Assembly (NCBI GenBank): GCA_002897115.2
Contig: BCIH01000015.1
Coordinates: 175,827 to 239,826 of the forward strand
DNA length: 64,000 nt
Direction: 5' to 3'
Source of the DNA: Prototheca cutis
Lineage: Eukaryota; Chlorophyta; Trebouxiophyceae; Chlorellales; Chlorellaceae
The notes under the pieces were generated by a model. That model was not told the origin of the DNA. It saw only the letters and a program-made list of their open reading frames with translations, and did no database searches. Position 1 is the stretch's first letter. Each line of letters opens with the position of its first letter. The position numbers and the translations under genes were made by a program. This document shows, one piece after another, positions 1-12,644 of the stretch.

Positions 1-2160
1 TTTTCACTCTGCAGGGCAATAGGAAGGTGGACCACCGCAATGATGGACCACCTCCGGGGCTGTTTTCCCTTCCCGGGCCAAGGAGCCCAGAGCTCCTTGC
101 CCCGGGAAGGGAGCCCCCAGGGCTTCGACCCCCAGGGCTGCTTTCCCTTGCCGGGGGAGGGAAGGAGCACCGGGGGTTCCGACCCCCGTTTGGAAGGCTA
201 TAACCCCCCATGATGGATGGATGGATGTCCATCAGCACTGCGCCCTTGGGCGCTGGAAGTGCTCCAGCCGTTGGCNGGTCTTCCGCAGAGTCTGCACGAT
301 GTGCTTCATGTTCAGACATGCCATCAAGTCTCTGTTCCAGAGATGATGCTCGCCGTTCGGGGTGTGGTAGTCTTTGTCAGTGCAGCACCAGCTGATGGCA
401 CACCACCGTGAGAGTCTGATCCCTCTTGATCTCGCGGCGACCTGGCATCAGCAGTGTTCCCCAGATGAACGCCAAGTTGGCCGCGAATGAGCCAAGCTTG
501 CTGTCCTTCAGGAACTGCTTCGCAACGATGTAGTTGTCCATCTGCACCGCCCCAGGCACATGCGAAATGTGCATGGGGATTGCGCGGAACGTGCGCACTC
601 CCTCCTCGACGCGGAAGCGGGACATCGCGATCATCGCTCGAACGTGCTCCCTCGGGTTGACCTTGGAGTCGTAGTAAAAGGTGCCCTTTTCGAAGCGGTA
701 ACCCGGGGGGTAGGCGTTGCGCAAGAGCTGCAGCAGCCGGTCGTATTTTGCCTGCTGCGTGGCGTCCATTCCCTCCACGGTCGCCTCCAGGCGCCCGAGC
801 GCCTCCTTGATGCGCCTTGCGGGCCCGTTGACCTCCTGATCGCACGTCTCGTTGCGCCTCTTGCGATCCCAGCCCTCCCTGCGCGCTCGCGCATCCACCT
901 CCTTCCGGCGGTCCTTGACGCTGAGGATCAGGTTCATGGTGCCCCGAATGTGCTCGCCAAAGTGCTTGCGAACATTGGCCTCCACCGCCGCGCACTGTGT
1001 TTCCCCCCAGTACTTGGCATCCTGCACGTCAAGGAGCAGCCAGCTCGTCTACCACGTGGTCTGGGCCATTGCGTGCCAACCCATCACAGACAATCCTGCA
1101 TTCAGCCCGCGACGCAAGCAACACATGCAACCACAACTCAATCAGTCACCTGGTTCGGTGCGTGGTAGAACTGCCGCCGCTCGTACGCAGTCGCCTGCTG
1201 GAACGTGGGCCAGGACCTCTGGAAACGGGCACGGAAGTACGTCGTTTCGTCGTTGCGTGTTTTCCTCCTAGGGTAGCTGACCATGTAAAGGAAGGCCTCG
1301 GCAAAGAACCTGGGACAGACGAACCGCGTTGCAAAGTCCGCACTGCCCGCCTCGTCCTCCTCAAGCAACACGAGCGCGGCAAAGTGCGAGGCGTGCTGCT
1401 TCACGGGATGCATCTTTTGGACATACTGCTCCAGAGGCCGATGGAACAGGCGCTTCCAGGTCGCCAGCACCGACGCCTTGGCGGCCGTAAAGACGCCCTT
1501 GAGCGCCTCCCGACCGCGGCCCAAAAGTCGCGGTCCATCNACCTTGCAATCCTGCCTGCTGTAACAATGGGTGGATGGATTGGGCAGGCCGGCGTGAAGT
1601 CTCCCACCTTCGGCACCTTCAGTTGGGGGACCGTTAGAATGCCAACGCGCACGGGACAGCGCCGCCTTCCAGAACGGGAACTCACGAGCTGATGTCGACC
1701 TGGCTCTCCTATTCGTCCAGAAGACCGTGGGACCTGCGCTGCCAGGTCGCACGCACCGACGCCTTGACGGTGGTCATGGCGTTTTGGTGCACCTCCCGCC
1801 CGCTACCCCAAAAGTCGCGGGCCATTCGCTTTGCACCCGTTATTGTAATGGGTGCCTGAAATGGGCAGGTCAGCAGGGAATCCCCGTATGTTAGACCGGG
1901 TTCCCACTGGCCGACCCGCCTCGGGAGACGCAGGGCCCTTGCTAGGGGGTCGATGTGTAGGACCTTTCTCCTTGCACGACCTGTCCTGCCAAGAAGGAAC
2001 GAAACCCATTCTCTGAGCGACGCGGCCAGGGAATGCGGTCCAACAGGCATTTCGAGAGACATGCCCTTGCTGTGCAGGTGGGAGTCGATGGATCTCGATA
2101 AGGTTTCATCATTTTTGCCCTGCATTCTACAGCGCGCTCACGCTCGCACCGCAGCGTATA
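1..2160 (-). mobile_element. Decayed Fanzor (eukaryotic TnpB-like) element, copy 1
   Basis: The element reads on the minus strand and runs off the left edge of the window. Its parts share two blocks of near identity with a shorter copy at about 41.76-42.26 kb: a 5' block (here about 2125-1960) and a 3' block (about 410-1). The 3' block encodes the Fanzor-type C-terminal motif and ends in a GC-rich stretch with inverted repeats (GGTGGTCC / GGACCACC, about 20-60) and an ATGG tandem repeat (about 211-226). Between the blocks lies coding sequence resembling the Fanzor N-terminus, with an internal imperfect duplication (about 1452-1600 and 1738-1880). Left boundary is unknown; the right boundary is set only by where similarity to copy 2 stops. 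Confidence 0.65.
232..1752 (-). pseudogene. Fanzor-like nuclease remnant lacking the RuvC core
   Basis: Fanzors are eukaryotic RNA-guided nucleases related to TnpB. Readable pieces on the minus strand are an N-terminal part (about 1752-1151, with a good GTGACT donor after 1151), an acceptor before 1021, then a 200-residue segment whose motif YDSKVNPREHV followed by FRAIPMHISHVPG matches the conserved segment that precedes the nuclease domain in Fanzor1 proteins. After that the reading jumps at about 405-430 into a different frame that gives WNRDLMACLNM and ends at the stop at 232, the last catalytic motif of TnpB/Fanzor. The region that should hold RuvC-I (DPG) and RuvC-II (E) is missing at this junction, and copy 2 joins the same 3' block. 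N bases at 275 and 1540 obscure details. Non-functional as a nuclease, by inference. Confidence 0.6.
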
Positions 2161-2396
2161 CAGCATGATCCACATGTGATTTTTTCTGAAAGAACCATCA
2201 GTGACCACGCAAACGCCTGACGCCTGGGGGTGAGAGCCGGGCGGCGTGGTGCGGCCCAGGGTGCGAGGCGCAGGAGGAGGAAAAAGGCACCACTGCGGCA
2301 TGCAATGATCTGAGCGTCAGGTTGGTATACAAGATTTGAGAAGGGCGCCACCTGGAGGAAATCATTGAGCACCAAGGTGACCCGCCCCAATCAAAC

Positions 2397-5300
2397 ATGG
2401 TCAGCTGGGTGGATGCCACGGCCTTCATTGACTCGTGCTGCTCCCGGCTCCATGAGGAGGAGCTGGTGCATGGCGAGGGCTTCAGCCTGTTTGAAGCCAT
2501 GGTGGGCATCCTGATTGGCCATGATAAAATGGACATTGGACTGCGGCGGGAGGCCGGGCCCTCCGCCAGCGAGTTGATCGCCGGCGGCGCGGCACCCCTG
2601 GACCTGGACCCCACGCAGCTGGAAGCCCTGGCGCGGCAACTCATGCAGGCTGAAGCGACGTGGCACCTGGGGGGGATGCTGCCCACCACCGTCTTTACCT
2701 CCCTCTACATGCTCGACATCCCCAGGTGGGTTGGGGTTGCAGGGGATTCTTGGGGGAGCCCCAAGCGAATTGCGCATTCTTGCTGGGGTTGTCGCGTTGC
2801 ACAGCAAGCGGCCCCTCTCTGCCGCCCTTGCCCGTTTAAGACCCCCTCATCCACCAAAGCTACGGAACCAAAATGAACCGTGCAGGCTCCAGGACCGGCC
2901 AGAGCTGCATGCGCTGTGCCTTTCCGTGCAGCTCTGCTGCACCGCCGTCCATGACTTTGTGCTCAATGGCCACGTCTGCGAGGTGTGGTTTTCTCCTTTC
3001 CTTTTTTGATCTCGTATGTCTGTGTCTTTGCCTGTTGGCGGGGGATGTGGTGTTTGAGATTGGAGGGCATAGGGATGGACCCCCCCACCCCCACCTGCCC
3101 GCCCACCGAGTCGTCACCCTTCCCTGACAATGAATGCACATGCAGGATGAGGACATCAGCATCCACACCTTCGGCATGCCGATGCTGGTGACAGGCGGCG
3201 CACCAACGATGCGGCGGCTGTGCGGACAGGTGTCCCGTGCGCTCGAAGGCCTCGAGCCCAAGCTGGCAGGCCTGGGACACCACCTCGCCTTCCGCATCCA
3301 TTTCCTGAGGGTGGGTCCATCCGTGTGGTGGTTGGCCATGGGGCCTTGCTCGGGCGGGTGGGGGGCCATGTATGCAGAAAGTCGCTCTTGGCGGATGTTT
3401 GTTCTTTTGCTCCTTGAGTATTGACCGTCCTCGTTGACCGTCCCTGGGACCCACATGAACAACTCCAACCCGAACACACTCCATGAACCAACAGTGCGTC
3501 TACTGCCTCCGGGCGGGGACGGTGGATGCCTTGGATGAGGGCCTGCGCCACGTGGAAGCCGCGCTGACGGAGCTGGCTGCCTTGCAGGAGGAAGTCGGGG
3601 GAGGGAACGGCAGCGCGGCCTCGGGGGTTGGTGGCGTTGCCGCAGGCGGCGGCGACACGACACGCAATGCTGCAGAAGCCAAAGCCGCCTCCCCAAGCAC
3701 CGGACCCATTGAAACCAGCAACGGCTCCGCCGCGGCCCCCACTGGGGACGTTGGCCCGCGGGAGCTGGGTTTCGTCCCCGGGATCAACCTGCAGGCCATG
3801 GGTATCGCGCCGCCGCGCATGCAGCCCTGGGCGAGCTGGCCCGAAACGCAAGCGCATTGGCGGCGCACGCTGTGCGCACTGCGCGACACCGCGACCGCAC
3901 TCCGCCGCGTTCGCAAGTGGCCCGCGCTGCGCGAGGCGCTGCTCGAGTTTGCCGCCATGGATTCGCATGCGCTCGTCCGGTCGGTGGTGTACTCCCTCCT
4001 GACCAGGCCAGTCACACTCAACCGTGATGGGCCCCGGTCACTCTTACACGGTATGCGTATAGCCTTGTTAGTGGCATTCGGTTGATAATGTGTGTTGCTT
4101 GCTCAACGAGGTTGATTGCTGCAGCGCTAGTGCTTGCAAAGAACACCACCCTCTCCCCAACAACCCCCCGCTCCCCTCAACCATCAACCACCCGCTGAAC
4201 AGGCTCCCCCCCACCCGCGCCGGCATGGTGTCCGACCGAGGCGATGGTGAGCGCGGACGTGCAGCTGTGGGCCGACAAGGAGGCCGGCAGCTCGGCCCTG
4301 GCGGTGTTCCTGGAACAGGGCGCCATCGCGCTGCAGGCCTGGGCCCACACCGCGTGCCTGAACCGGTGCCGGCAGCGCCGGCGCTGGCGACGCGCGCTGG
4401 CCGACTGGGCCAACATGCTGGACCATGCCATGGAAGTGCAGCGCGCGCTGCGGTACGGCCCTGAGGTGGGGAACCCCGGCGGTCCGGGTCCTAGTAAGCA
4501 CAAGTCCCGCGGCGCTTCCCGGCCCCATGTGTACATGGCACTGGCGGGGTGGGCGACGGCCGAGGCGGCCGGGTGCGCGCTGCAGCACCTGATGCTGGGT
4601 TTTCCACTGGAGCTCTACGCGCCGCACGAGCTGGGCGCGGTGTACTGGTACGTGGAGCGGCTGCTGCCGAGCGTTCGCGACCCGCGGAGCGGAGACGCCG
4701 TGGCCAAGCTTGATGCGGCGGCCTGCCGTGCGGCGGTCATGCTGGTGGGGGTGCTGGCCCGCGTGCCGGGCGCGGTGCCCCGTCCGCCCCAGGCCCAGAA
4801 CAGCGACGCCGAGGTGTGGGAGCAGCGCTTTGGCGCGCTGCGCGGCCTGCGTGTACCGAGCCCGATGACGTTGGAGGCGTACGAGGCCGCGATTCCCAGC
4901 ACCAGCTCGCAGACCCCGCTGCCGTGGCTGGTGCTCCTCGCGGGTAGGGGTTGGGCAGACGTGGCAAGCAACGCGGGGCAGCTGGCACGCAGCCATGCCG
5001 ACAAGCTCTCCCCAGCACAGGTCTGTCTGTGTGTGGTCTGGGGAGGGAATCGGTTCTGTGCTCTGTGCACATCCAACCATGGCATGGTTTCATGCCAATT
5101 GCAGCTGCTTTGGCATCATTCGTCATGTTTTTGTCCATGCATGCCAGCTGCTGTCGTCCTGGAGTGCGTGCTGGTTGAGCCCCATGCCAACCGTGGCCGT
5201 TGTTAACAATGGGCCATGACTGAAGGAACAGCCACAATCAGCACCTACCCCCCCCCATCCGTGTACAATGCAGCTCAAACATCTCCAGGGACTGAAGCGC

Positions 5301-5462
5301 ATCGCAAGCATGAACAACATTGCCGCACAGGTGCTTGCCCGAACCATGGACGAGAGAGGACAAAAGGGACTGCCCTTTGAGCTGGTCTGGGACTTTAGTA
5401 TTGCCCTCGAGCACAGCACGCTCATGTATTTCCCGGCCCTCACACTGAAGCGGCGGAAATGA
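2397..5462 (+). CDS. NAA35: NatC auxiliary subunit NAA35 (Mak10)
   Basis: Auxiliary, ribosome-anchoring subunit of the cytosolic NatC N-terminal acetyltransferase. Six exons: 2397-2725, 2886-2982, 3146-3310, 3495-4050, 4203-5020, 5274-5462, giving 717 codons with correct phases. The first exon carries the Mak10 signature around residues 25-45 (GFSLFEAMVG then DKMDIGL), and exon 2 has the typical HDFVLNGHV stretch. The middle (about residues 215-270) is a Gly/Ala/Pro-rich insertion at an exon 4 position where the family is usually shorter. The C-terminal helical region (LEHSTLMYFPALTLKRRK) closes the protein. No in-frame stop precedes the ATG closely, so a slightly earlier start is possible. 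Head-to-tail with the next gene, 220 bp apart. Confidence 0.85.
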
Positions 5463-5682
5463 AATGTACCGATTTTCTTCGCGGAGCGAAGTGCCGTCGT
5501 GCGTGTCCCAGGGCAAGTTTGTTGAGGGGCGGGGCGGCAAAAAACGCATCCATTCAAACTTTCCTGCAAGCCAGGTGGTTCAATTTACGGTTGCATCCTC
5601 CAATATCTGCGCGCCACGCGCTTTGGGAGCTCGACTCACTGCAAACCTTTGGAAACATGTTCATATAGAATTTTACCACGAT

Positions 5683-8600
5683 ATGAGGGCACGAGAGCGG
5701 CCAGAGATGGGCCGGACGGCCCATCGATGGTTCGTCTTGGTGCTTGCAACCACGCTGCTCGGAAGCGCGGTTGTGGCTTCGAACTCGAGCGAATGCAGCT
5801 TCATTCAGTCATCCCCAAGATATGCAGCTCTGAGAGGCGAGATTAAGCTCACCGGCGTGACGCAGAGCGAGCTGCTGGGAGATGCCATGGTCACCGCGCT
5901 GGAGACCGGGCTCGGGGTGGCGTCTTGCGCCATCCAGCTCAGCACGGGCAGCTCCTGCGACACCGCCACCGCCTCCGCGTCATGCTCCAGTCCTTTTTAC
6001 GTGTGCGGCGACCAAATCGTGGACGCATCCCTTTACGAGCTGGCCATGGCCGGGACCTGCACCTCTGGCACCGACTCTGTCTCCACAAGCGCGGGGTGCG
6101 CCCTGCTGGCACAGGCCCCCGATCTCTTGGCTGCGGTGCAGGCCGACGAGTGCCAGACCGGCTGCATCCTCACTGAGACGGGCCAGGTCCTGGGAGCGGC
6201 CGAAAATGCTACCCTGATTGATGATTCCACTGCAAGCTGCAGCGCCTTTGAGATTCAACTCCTTGCTTCAGATGCCGAGCAAGCGGCAGCACTGGGGACC
6301 ACCCTGACCAGCGCCTCCACGTCGGCCGCGCTCGTCGGCGCTGTCGCTCCCTTTGCCACCCGGTCCACCCAGGTCGACGCCTCTGTGACCAGTATGTGCT
6401 TGTTTTGACGTGGGTGCTGGGGCATCGGAAGGCATGCTGCGTTGAGGGACGCGTGGGGCCAGGCTCTATTGACACTGCCTTGCCAGCCAGCTACCCACAC
6501 AAACCTTCATCCACCCTTCTCCCTTTCCTCCCCAGAAATCATCACCATGGTCGGGTTTGGCTCGTTCCCTCCCCCTCCCCCTCCCCCAAGTCCCCCACCC
6601 CCACCGTGCGTCGGAGATGGGCGCAGAGGTGTTGTCCTGCGTGTCACTGGATTCACTGCAGTGGAGGAGCATGGAAAACAGTTTCATCGCACAGTATCCG
6701 TTCCAACTTGTCCTCCTCCCCCCTCCTAAACCCTGACGATCGACAGGCCGCCAAGCCCACCGCCGCCCATGTTCCCTCTCGTGCCTGCTCCCTCACCCCC
6801 GCCACCCTCCCCGAGCGGAAGTAACTCGTCGACTTCTGGTGCTCACGTGGTCCTGGGCTCCTGGGGCGACTGCATCGGCTCGTGCGGGACAGGTGTCCAG
6901 TCTCGGACCGCGACATGCACAGCCCTCGATGGCAGCATCCTCCCACTGGCCGACTGCTCCACCTCACAGTCCTCTCTGACCCTGCTGCAGTCATGCACGT
7001 ACGTTTTGCTTGGTGGTTGTTATTCTTTAGAGTACTGTTATGTTTCTTGGACTTTTGCATGTGCACTGTCCCCTTGGGTTGATTTTCCGTCACGATGACC
7101 TCAATTCTTGGCAACTGGCAGCCGGTGTGGTGGCACCAGGCAGGGCCAACCTCCCATGCACAACCTCATAATAACCACAGGGTGAACGTGACGTGTTCGG
7201 AGCCTCACTGGGAGTACGGAGTCTGGTCTGCATGCAGTGCCGAGTGCGGCGGTGGACTGGCCAACCGGACGGCGGCCTGCGTCGCCAATGGCACGGCCCT
7301 GGACGCCGAGTGGTGCGCTGCTTCGGCAGCGCAAACTTCCCAGTCGTGCAACGTGGCGCCCTGCTCAGCACGCGTCTGGTCCGTGGGGTCCTGGGGTGCC
7401 TGCAGCGTTTCCTGTGGAGGCGGCACCCAGTCACGGACGGTCCAATGCCGTGACGTGGCCACGGGCGCGATGGTCGGAGCCAGTGCATGCAGCGCCTCTT
7501 CTCGGCCCGTCTCGACCCAGACCTGCGGCACGACTGCCTGTGCCAGCTGTGCTGCAGCCACCTGCGTCCATGGCAGTTGTTCGCTTGAAAGCGCCGGCAG
7601 CACCGCCTCGTCGCCCAGCGGCGAGGGAGAGGCGCCGGAAACTGATGAAGGAGGTCAACAAACCTCTGTTGCCGCCCTGTGTTCCTGCGACAGTGGCTGG
7701 ACGGGCAGTCGGTGTGAGGTACCGACAGACTGTGCATCGGGCATGGTGTCTTCCAACGGCACGTGCTGCGCATCCGGCCTGGTATCTGCCACCGGTTCCT
7801 GCTGCGGACAAGGTGCTTCGCTGGATGCATCCGGCGCGTGCTGCCCCGCCGAGTCATCGCTTGATGCGTGTGGCGTGTGTGGCGGCAACGCCACGGTCGT
7901 CGATTCAACGGGCGCATGCTGCGCTGGGGTGTTGGATGCCGCAGGTCTGTGTTGTACTGCCGAAATGGGTGTCGACGACTGCGGCGTCTGTGGCGGTCTG
8001 GGCACCACCTGTGCGGTGTCCATGTCGCTCAGGCTTTCCGTGCCCTCGGACCTCGTCAGCGCCGACGGCGTCCTGGCCGAACCCATTGCCGAGTACATCG
8101 ACGAGTTGGGCGCTGCGGCGGGCTTCGAAAACATCACCCGAGGGAGCGGGGGCAGTGGTGGGGGGGNGTCCCTGTCGCTCAACGGTACCAGCAACGACGG
8201 TGATGGTACCACTGATAATGCAACCACCACCACGACACAGGGCCCCCCACCCCCGCCGCCAGCTGGCAGCGGTGGGCGGAGGGCACTTTTGACGAGCACT
8301 CCTCCCCCCGCTGCGCCCGGTCCCGAAGCTTCTGCCACAACTGTGGTTGTTTCCGCGCGCTTCAACGTGACGGCGGACGCTCAGGCCAACGCCAGCGTCC
8401 CTTTTTCAGCGGCCTGGCTGCAGTCTGCGCTGGCCGATGCGGCTGCTGGAGGCTCGTCTTCGTCGACCGGCAACGTGTCGTCATCAGGGATTTCCTCGCT
8501 TCCAGGCGGTTCTGCGACGGCCACGGCGATCTGCGGCAACGGCGTGTGTGAACTGGGCGAAATCGGTTCCCCCGGGTCAAACGCCACAGGCTCTTGCCCC

Positions 8601-11600
8601 GCCGATTGTCCGTTGTCCACGCCTGCAGGCTGCCCCGCCGCGGGCTGCGGCGCGGGTGTCTGTGACGCAACGGCCGGCGCGTGCCGCTGTCGCGTGGGCT
8701 ACACCGGCGACGCCTGCAGTGACTGCGCTGATGGTTTTTCGGCAAACTCGGAGGGCGCGTGCTCTGGTGATGTCGCAGCCATGGGCCTGCTTTCCCAGAC
8801 GGCCTTTGCCAGTCCGCCGCCGCCACCACCTCCCCCTGCGACGCTGGCACCGTCCCCGGGCATTGGCCCCGGCCAAGCCCCCGGACCCGGCCCTGATGTC
8901 GCTACAACCAGTCCGCCGCCACCCCCATCTCCCTCGGACCAGCTGGACGGGGAGCCGTCCGGCGACGGGAACAAGCTGGGCGTGATTCTGGGGTCGGTCT
9001 TTGGCGTGCTGGCGGCCGTGATCGTCGCCGGCGCAGGGTTCTGGATCCTGGCACGCCGCCGGCGCAACAACCGTGCGCTGCGTCGGTGGGCAGCAGACAC
9101 ACCCGGCTCGACGTCGTGGTCTTCTGGCGATGACAGCGGGGGAGCCGCCTGGCGTGATGTCGAGGGTGGCGGCGGCGGCCCGCCCAGCCCCAGCACCGCG
9201 CTGCGGGACGCCAAGCGCAAGGAGATGTCTTTGCGTCAGAAATACGGGACCTCCTCCGCCTCCAACGCCGGCAGTGCCGGGACTGGGAGGGAGGCTGACG
9301 CCATCGTGGCGGTGCACTGTGGCTCGATCGGAAATGGTGGCGCCAACAAGGGCGGCGCTTCTGATGGTCACCCCGCCGGCGACGATGACGCCAGCCCCAA
9401 CAACAATAATAATGCTGCTGGGGACATCCGGCGGGCGACGACGCTGCTGCCACAGGTGCAGCCCGTGTCAGAGGGGCCCTATTATAATTCGGCACTGTAC
9501 CAGTGCGAGTCGAGCGCTTCGCACGGGCCCAGCCTGGACGCTTCATCAGACGCCCGGCGATGCAGACCCGTCGCCGCGGGCTCCACGACGATGGTGTCCC
9601 AGACCCCGGCGAGGGGCGGTGAAGCCGCGCCACGACCCCTGTCCTCCAGCGACCGCTCCAGCGCCTCTTCGTCGTCGAATGCCGGCGGGCAGCGAGGGGC
9701 AGTGCGTTCGGGGGCTGTCGCTGTCGTCGCCGCAGCCACCAATGGTGGTAGCACTGCGAGTGCCATCTCACAGTCGGCCCCAGCCCACCCACAACGCCCG
9801 GGGCCATTCGCTGCCGAGGAAAGCGAGGCAACATGGGCAACGGACGGCGAGAGCGCAGCGGCACGGGCGAGTCTGGCGGTGTGCCCCAGGTCTGTGGCCC
9901 CACAGGCCTCGGACGCTGCTGGGCCTTGGATGTCAGGCTTTGGAGACCACGGCATGATGGCCATGGTCGACGGACAGCAGCAGCAGCAGTACCGACAAGC
10001 GGTCTTGGCGGCGCATGCCCCCTCGCCGGCAGACCCCCATGCCCGTCTGTTCCACAATCCAGCGTTTGGCTATGCACCCACGCCTTCCCAAATGGGGGTA
10101 GGAATGACGGGCGGCGATGCTGCTGGGGAAGGTGCAGTCGCTGGTGCAGTTGACAGCAAGACACCCGCTGCGGCTCCACCTCAGCCTGCATCTCGACCGA
10201 TGGGTCTTTACACGGGCATGGCCGTGCGCCGTGCGCGGCTGGCAGCGCTGCGGGAGGACGAGGCGTTTGTCCCCGGCGAGCACGACGGGGATGATGGCGG
10301 TGCGGAGGAAGAAGAGGAGGATGGTGCCAGCTCTGCGGGCGGCTCGGCCCATATGTGGTGAGCGAACGAGGGTGCCGCTGCTTGGGACGGAGCTGTTGCA
10401 TTTTGCGTCTATTTGGGGGGGGGGCCATCTATTCAGGCTGTCGATTCCCCTGTGTAAATATCCCACCGAAATAAAATTCGATATCCACCGACATGGTGCC
10501 ACTGTCTGTCTGCGCAGGCGCGACAACCCCGTGGCTGCAGAGCTGGTGCCGCCACCACGGTTCACGCCCGCGGCAGGCCTGGGACGACTGCCTGCTTCCG
10601 AGCAGAACCCAGAAGGCAACGGTCGCGGTGACCGGGGTCCTTCCCCAGCCCTGAGCCTGGCCAGTCTGGGCAGCGTACTTCGGGCAGCGCCACCCCTGTC
10701 CCTGGGCAGTGCCGCGACCGATGCCTTTGGCACACGCAGTCTGGGCACGGGCCTGACCAGCGGTCCTCATGCCGACCACGAAGCCTCGGTGGGGTACTAC
10801 CGCAGCGGCGGTGGTGACGGTGGGGGTGTTGAGGTGTCCACGGCGAACGGCGCTGTCCCTGCGGCGGCTGTCACGACTCGTGGCCGACCCGACTCGGCAC
10901 AGTCTGGCCTCACCGAAGAAGAGGAAGAGGGACAAGACGACAATGTGTACGCCGAGCTGGCGCTCCCTGCGGTGGGCGTCTTTGCCAGCGCAGCACCCAG
11001 CCAGACTGGAAGCGGAAGTGGCAGCGGCAGTGGTGGCTTGCCTCGCCCCGCGGGCGTGCCGCGCCTGTCCCTGGCCGGCATTTCTGGTGCTACTGGTGGT
11101 GCTGCTGGTGCTGGCCGCGAGCCGCAGCAGTCCCCACCGTCTGTGGCGGGTCGGCAGGTATGGCCTCCAGTTGTGTGCGCTTTGGGGGCCGGGTACTTGG
11201 AGGCACAACAGAATTTTCTGTCCAACGTGCAATGGATGATCGTGTTTTCCGCAACGCAACTTTGTCACTCATGTACCGCCTCGCGCATCACCCACCATCA
11301 AACAGCAGCAGCAGAGCGAGACACCTGGAGTCTCCGGGGGGCCCGCGCATTCGTCCCCATGGCCAGTCTCGACGGCCAGCGGGTCGAGCCCCGGTGGCGG
11401 GGCGTCCAGCACCGACGTGCGCAGCAGCCTGGCAGGCGGTCTGCGCCGTCTCCTCTCGCCGTTCATGGGCGCAAAGTGCGTCCAAGGGCTGATGGTGGTG
11501 GTGACAGCGTTTTGGGGGGAGAAGGCGAGGGAGTGCTCTAATGGGCATTCTGACGGCTACAGTGAAGAGACCAGCAGACTCGTATGCCCACCACAGATCG

Positions 11601-12095
11601 CCAATCAATCCTCCCACCAAAACGAAAACCGGCAGGTCGACCGGCGGCGAGACAGCGCAGGGCAGCAGCCTGCAGGGCGCCAGCCGGTCTCGGTCGGCTC
11701 AGGACTGGGCCGCACAGCTGTCCGAGCGAGGCCAGGCCACCCCTCGGTCCTGGCGAGGAGACTCTGGTAAGCGTTGTTTGTCTGTTGGTGGGTGGATTTG
11801 TTAAATGAATAGGTAGAAGAGCATTGCAAATGAATGCTTCATGCATAGCATCAGGGCACACCTCACGACATCCCAGCCATGGCAAACAACAATCCAAGTA
11901 ATAAATGTAATCCCACATAAACACACACATACAATAGGGATGCTTCGGAGCAAAGCCCATGACTCACTGGACACCACCTCCCCCGAGCGTGAGGGCAAGC
12001 GGCCTGGCAGCTCGGTGGACGTGCCTGCTGGCGCCCAGAAGCGGCAAAACCTCAATGCCTCCCCGACCCGCCTGGCCGGGGGCCGCCGCGGCTGA
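5683..12095 (+). CDS. Large transmembrane thrombospondin-1 repeat protein with proline-rich hinges
   Basis: Eight exons: 5683-6391, 6536-6605, 6747-6998, 7181-10357, 10518-11157, 11306-11475, 11636-11766, 11956-12095, summing to exactly 1,763 codons. Residues about 12-32 are a signal peptide. A Cys-containing N-terminal domain (to about 236) is followed by a pherophorin/extensin-like PPPPSPPPP hinge created by splicing of tiny exon 2 to exon 3. Three TSP1 repeats follow (about 287-338, 352-405, 408-460, each with W..C...C G G), then two CGVCGG modules (about 573 and 611), EGF-like modules (about 794-860), a second poly-Pro hinge and one TM helix (about 943-967, ending in RRRR). The roughly 795-residue cytoplasmic tail is Ser/Gly/Ala-rich. 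Probably a cell-wall or surface adhesion/receptor protein; no kinase domain is visible. An apparent stop at 10359 is avoided by a GTGAGC donor at 10358. Confidence 0.75.
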
Positions 12096-12644
12096 TTCTG
12101 AGGGCATTGGTTCGGGGCGGGGGNGACAGCTCAGTCATCATCCAGACACCGGTCAAACGACCGCTGGCACCACTCCCCCGCCAAGTCCCAATACCTCCCC
12201 ATGCATTCACATCGAAACGCGCATTCTTCGTGCATGTGCACACACAGCGACCTGCAGCCTTGCCGAGACCGTGTGTTACCCGTGATGACGTAATGACTGC
12301 CCTGAAACACGGGCCGGGGGCACTCTCCACTCCGAGAGCCCAGTCCTGGCCCCCGGGTTTTGAGTTTTTCGTTGTGGGAGTCTGTCCCGCCGTTGCACTG
12401 TCCAGCCCACGACCGACGATCAGCTTCGCCCACTCATCCTTGCTCCTGTCTGATGATTTCCGATGGACGTGTAAAATGGCCATGACCATGGTACTGTACC
12501 TGTGCAGCCTGCCCTGATAGTACTATGGTTGACACATCATGGAAAGGAAAGGCCCTGCACCCAGTCTGACACATGCATGCACGGGAAAAGAAAATGTAAG
12601 ACAGGTGCAAGCACAAAAAGCAAAAAAGTTGTCGACGAGGCGTA
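12096..12644. other. Intergenic, no gene seen
   Basis: 3' flank of the thrombospondin-repeat gene. It contains TGTAA at about 12469 (a chlorophyte-type polyadenylation signal) and a T6 run on the minus strand at 12627-12622 that serves the adjacent tRNA gene. No supported ORF. Confidence 0.5.

Noticed and set aside
10359..10361. Stop codon as the end of the thrombospondin-repeat gene
   Set aside because: A GTGAGC donor just before it joins in phase to five further exons, and the whole coding length is then an exact multiple of three. RNA evidence is still needed.
8902..10428. 508-codon minus-strand ORF inside the thrombospondin-repeat gene
   Set aside because: Arg/Pro/His-rich shadow of the GC-rich sense strand with no domain; the sense frame has clear modules and consistent splicing.
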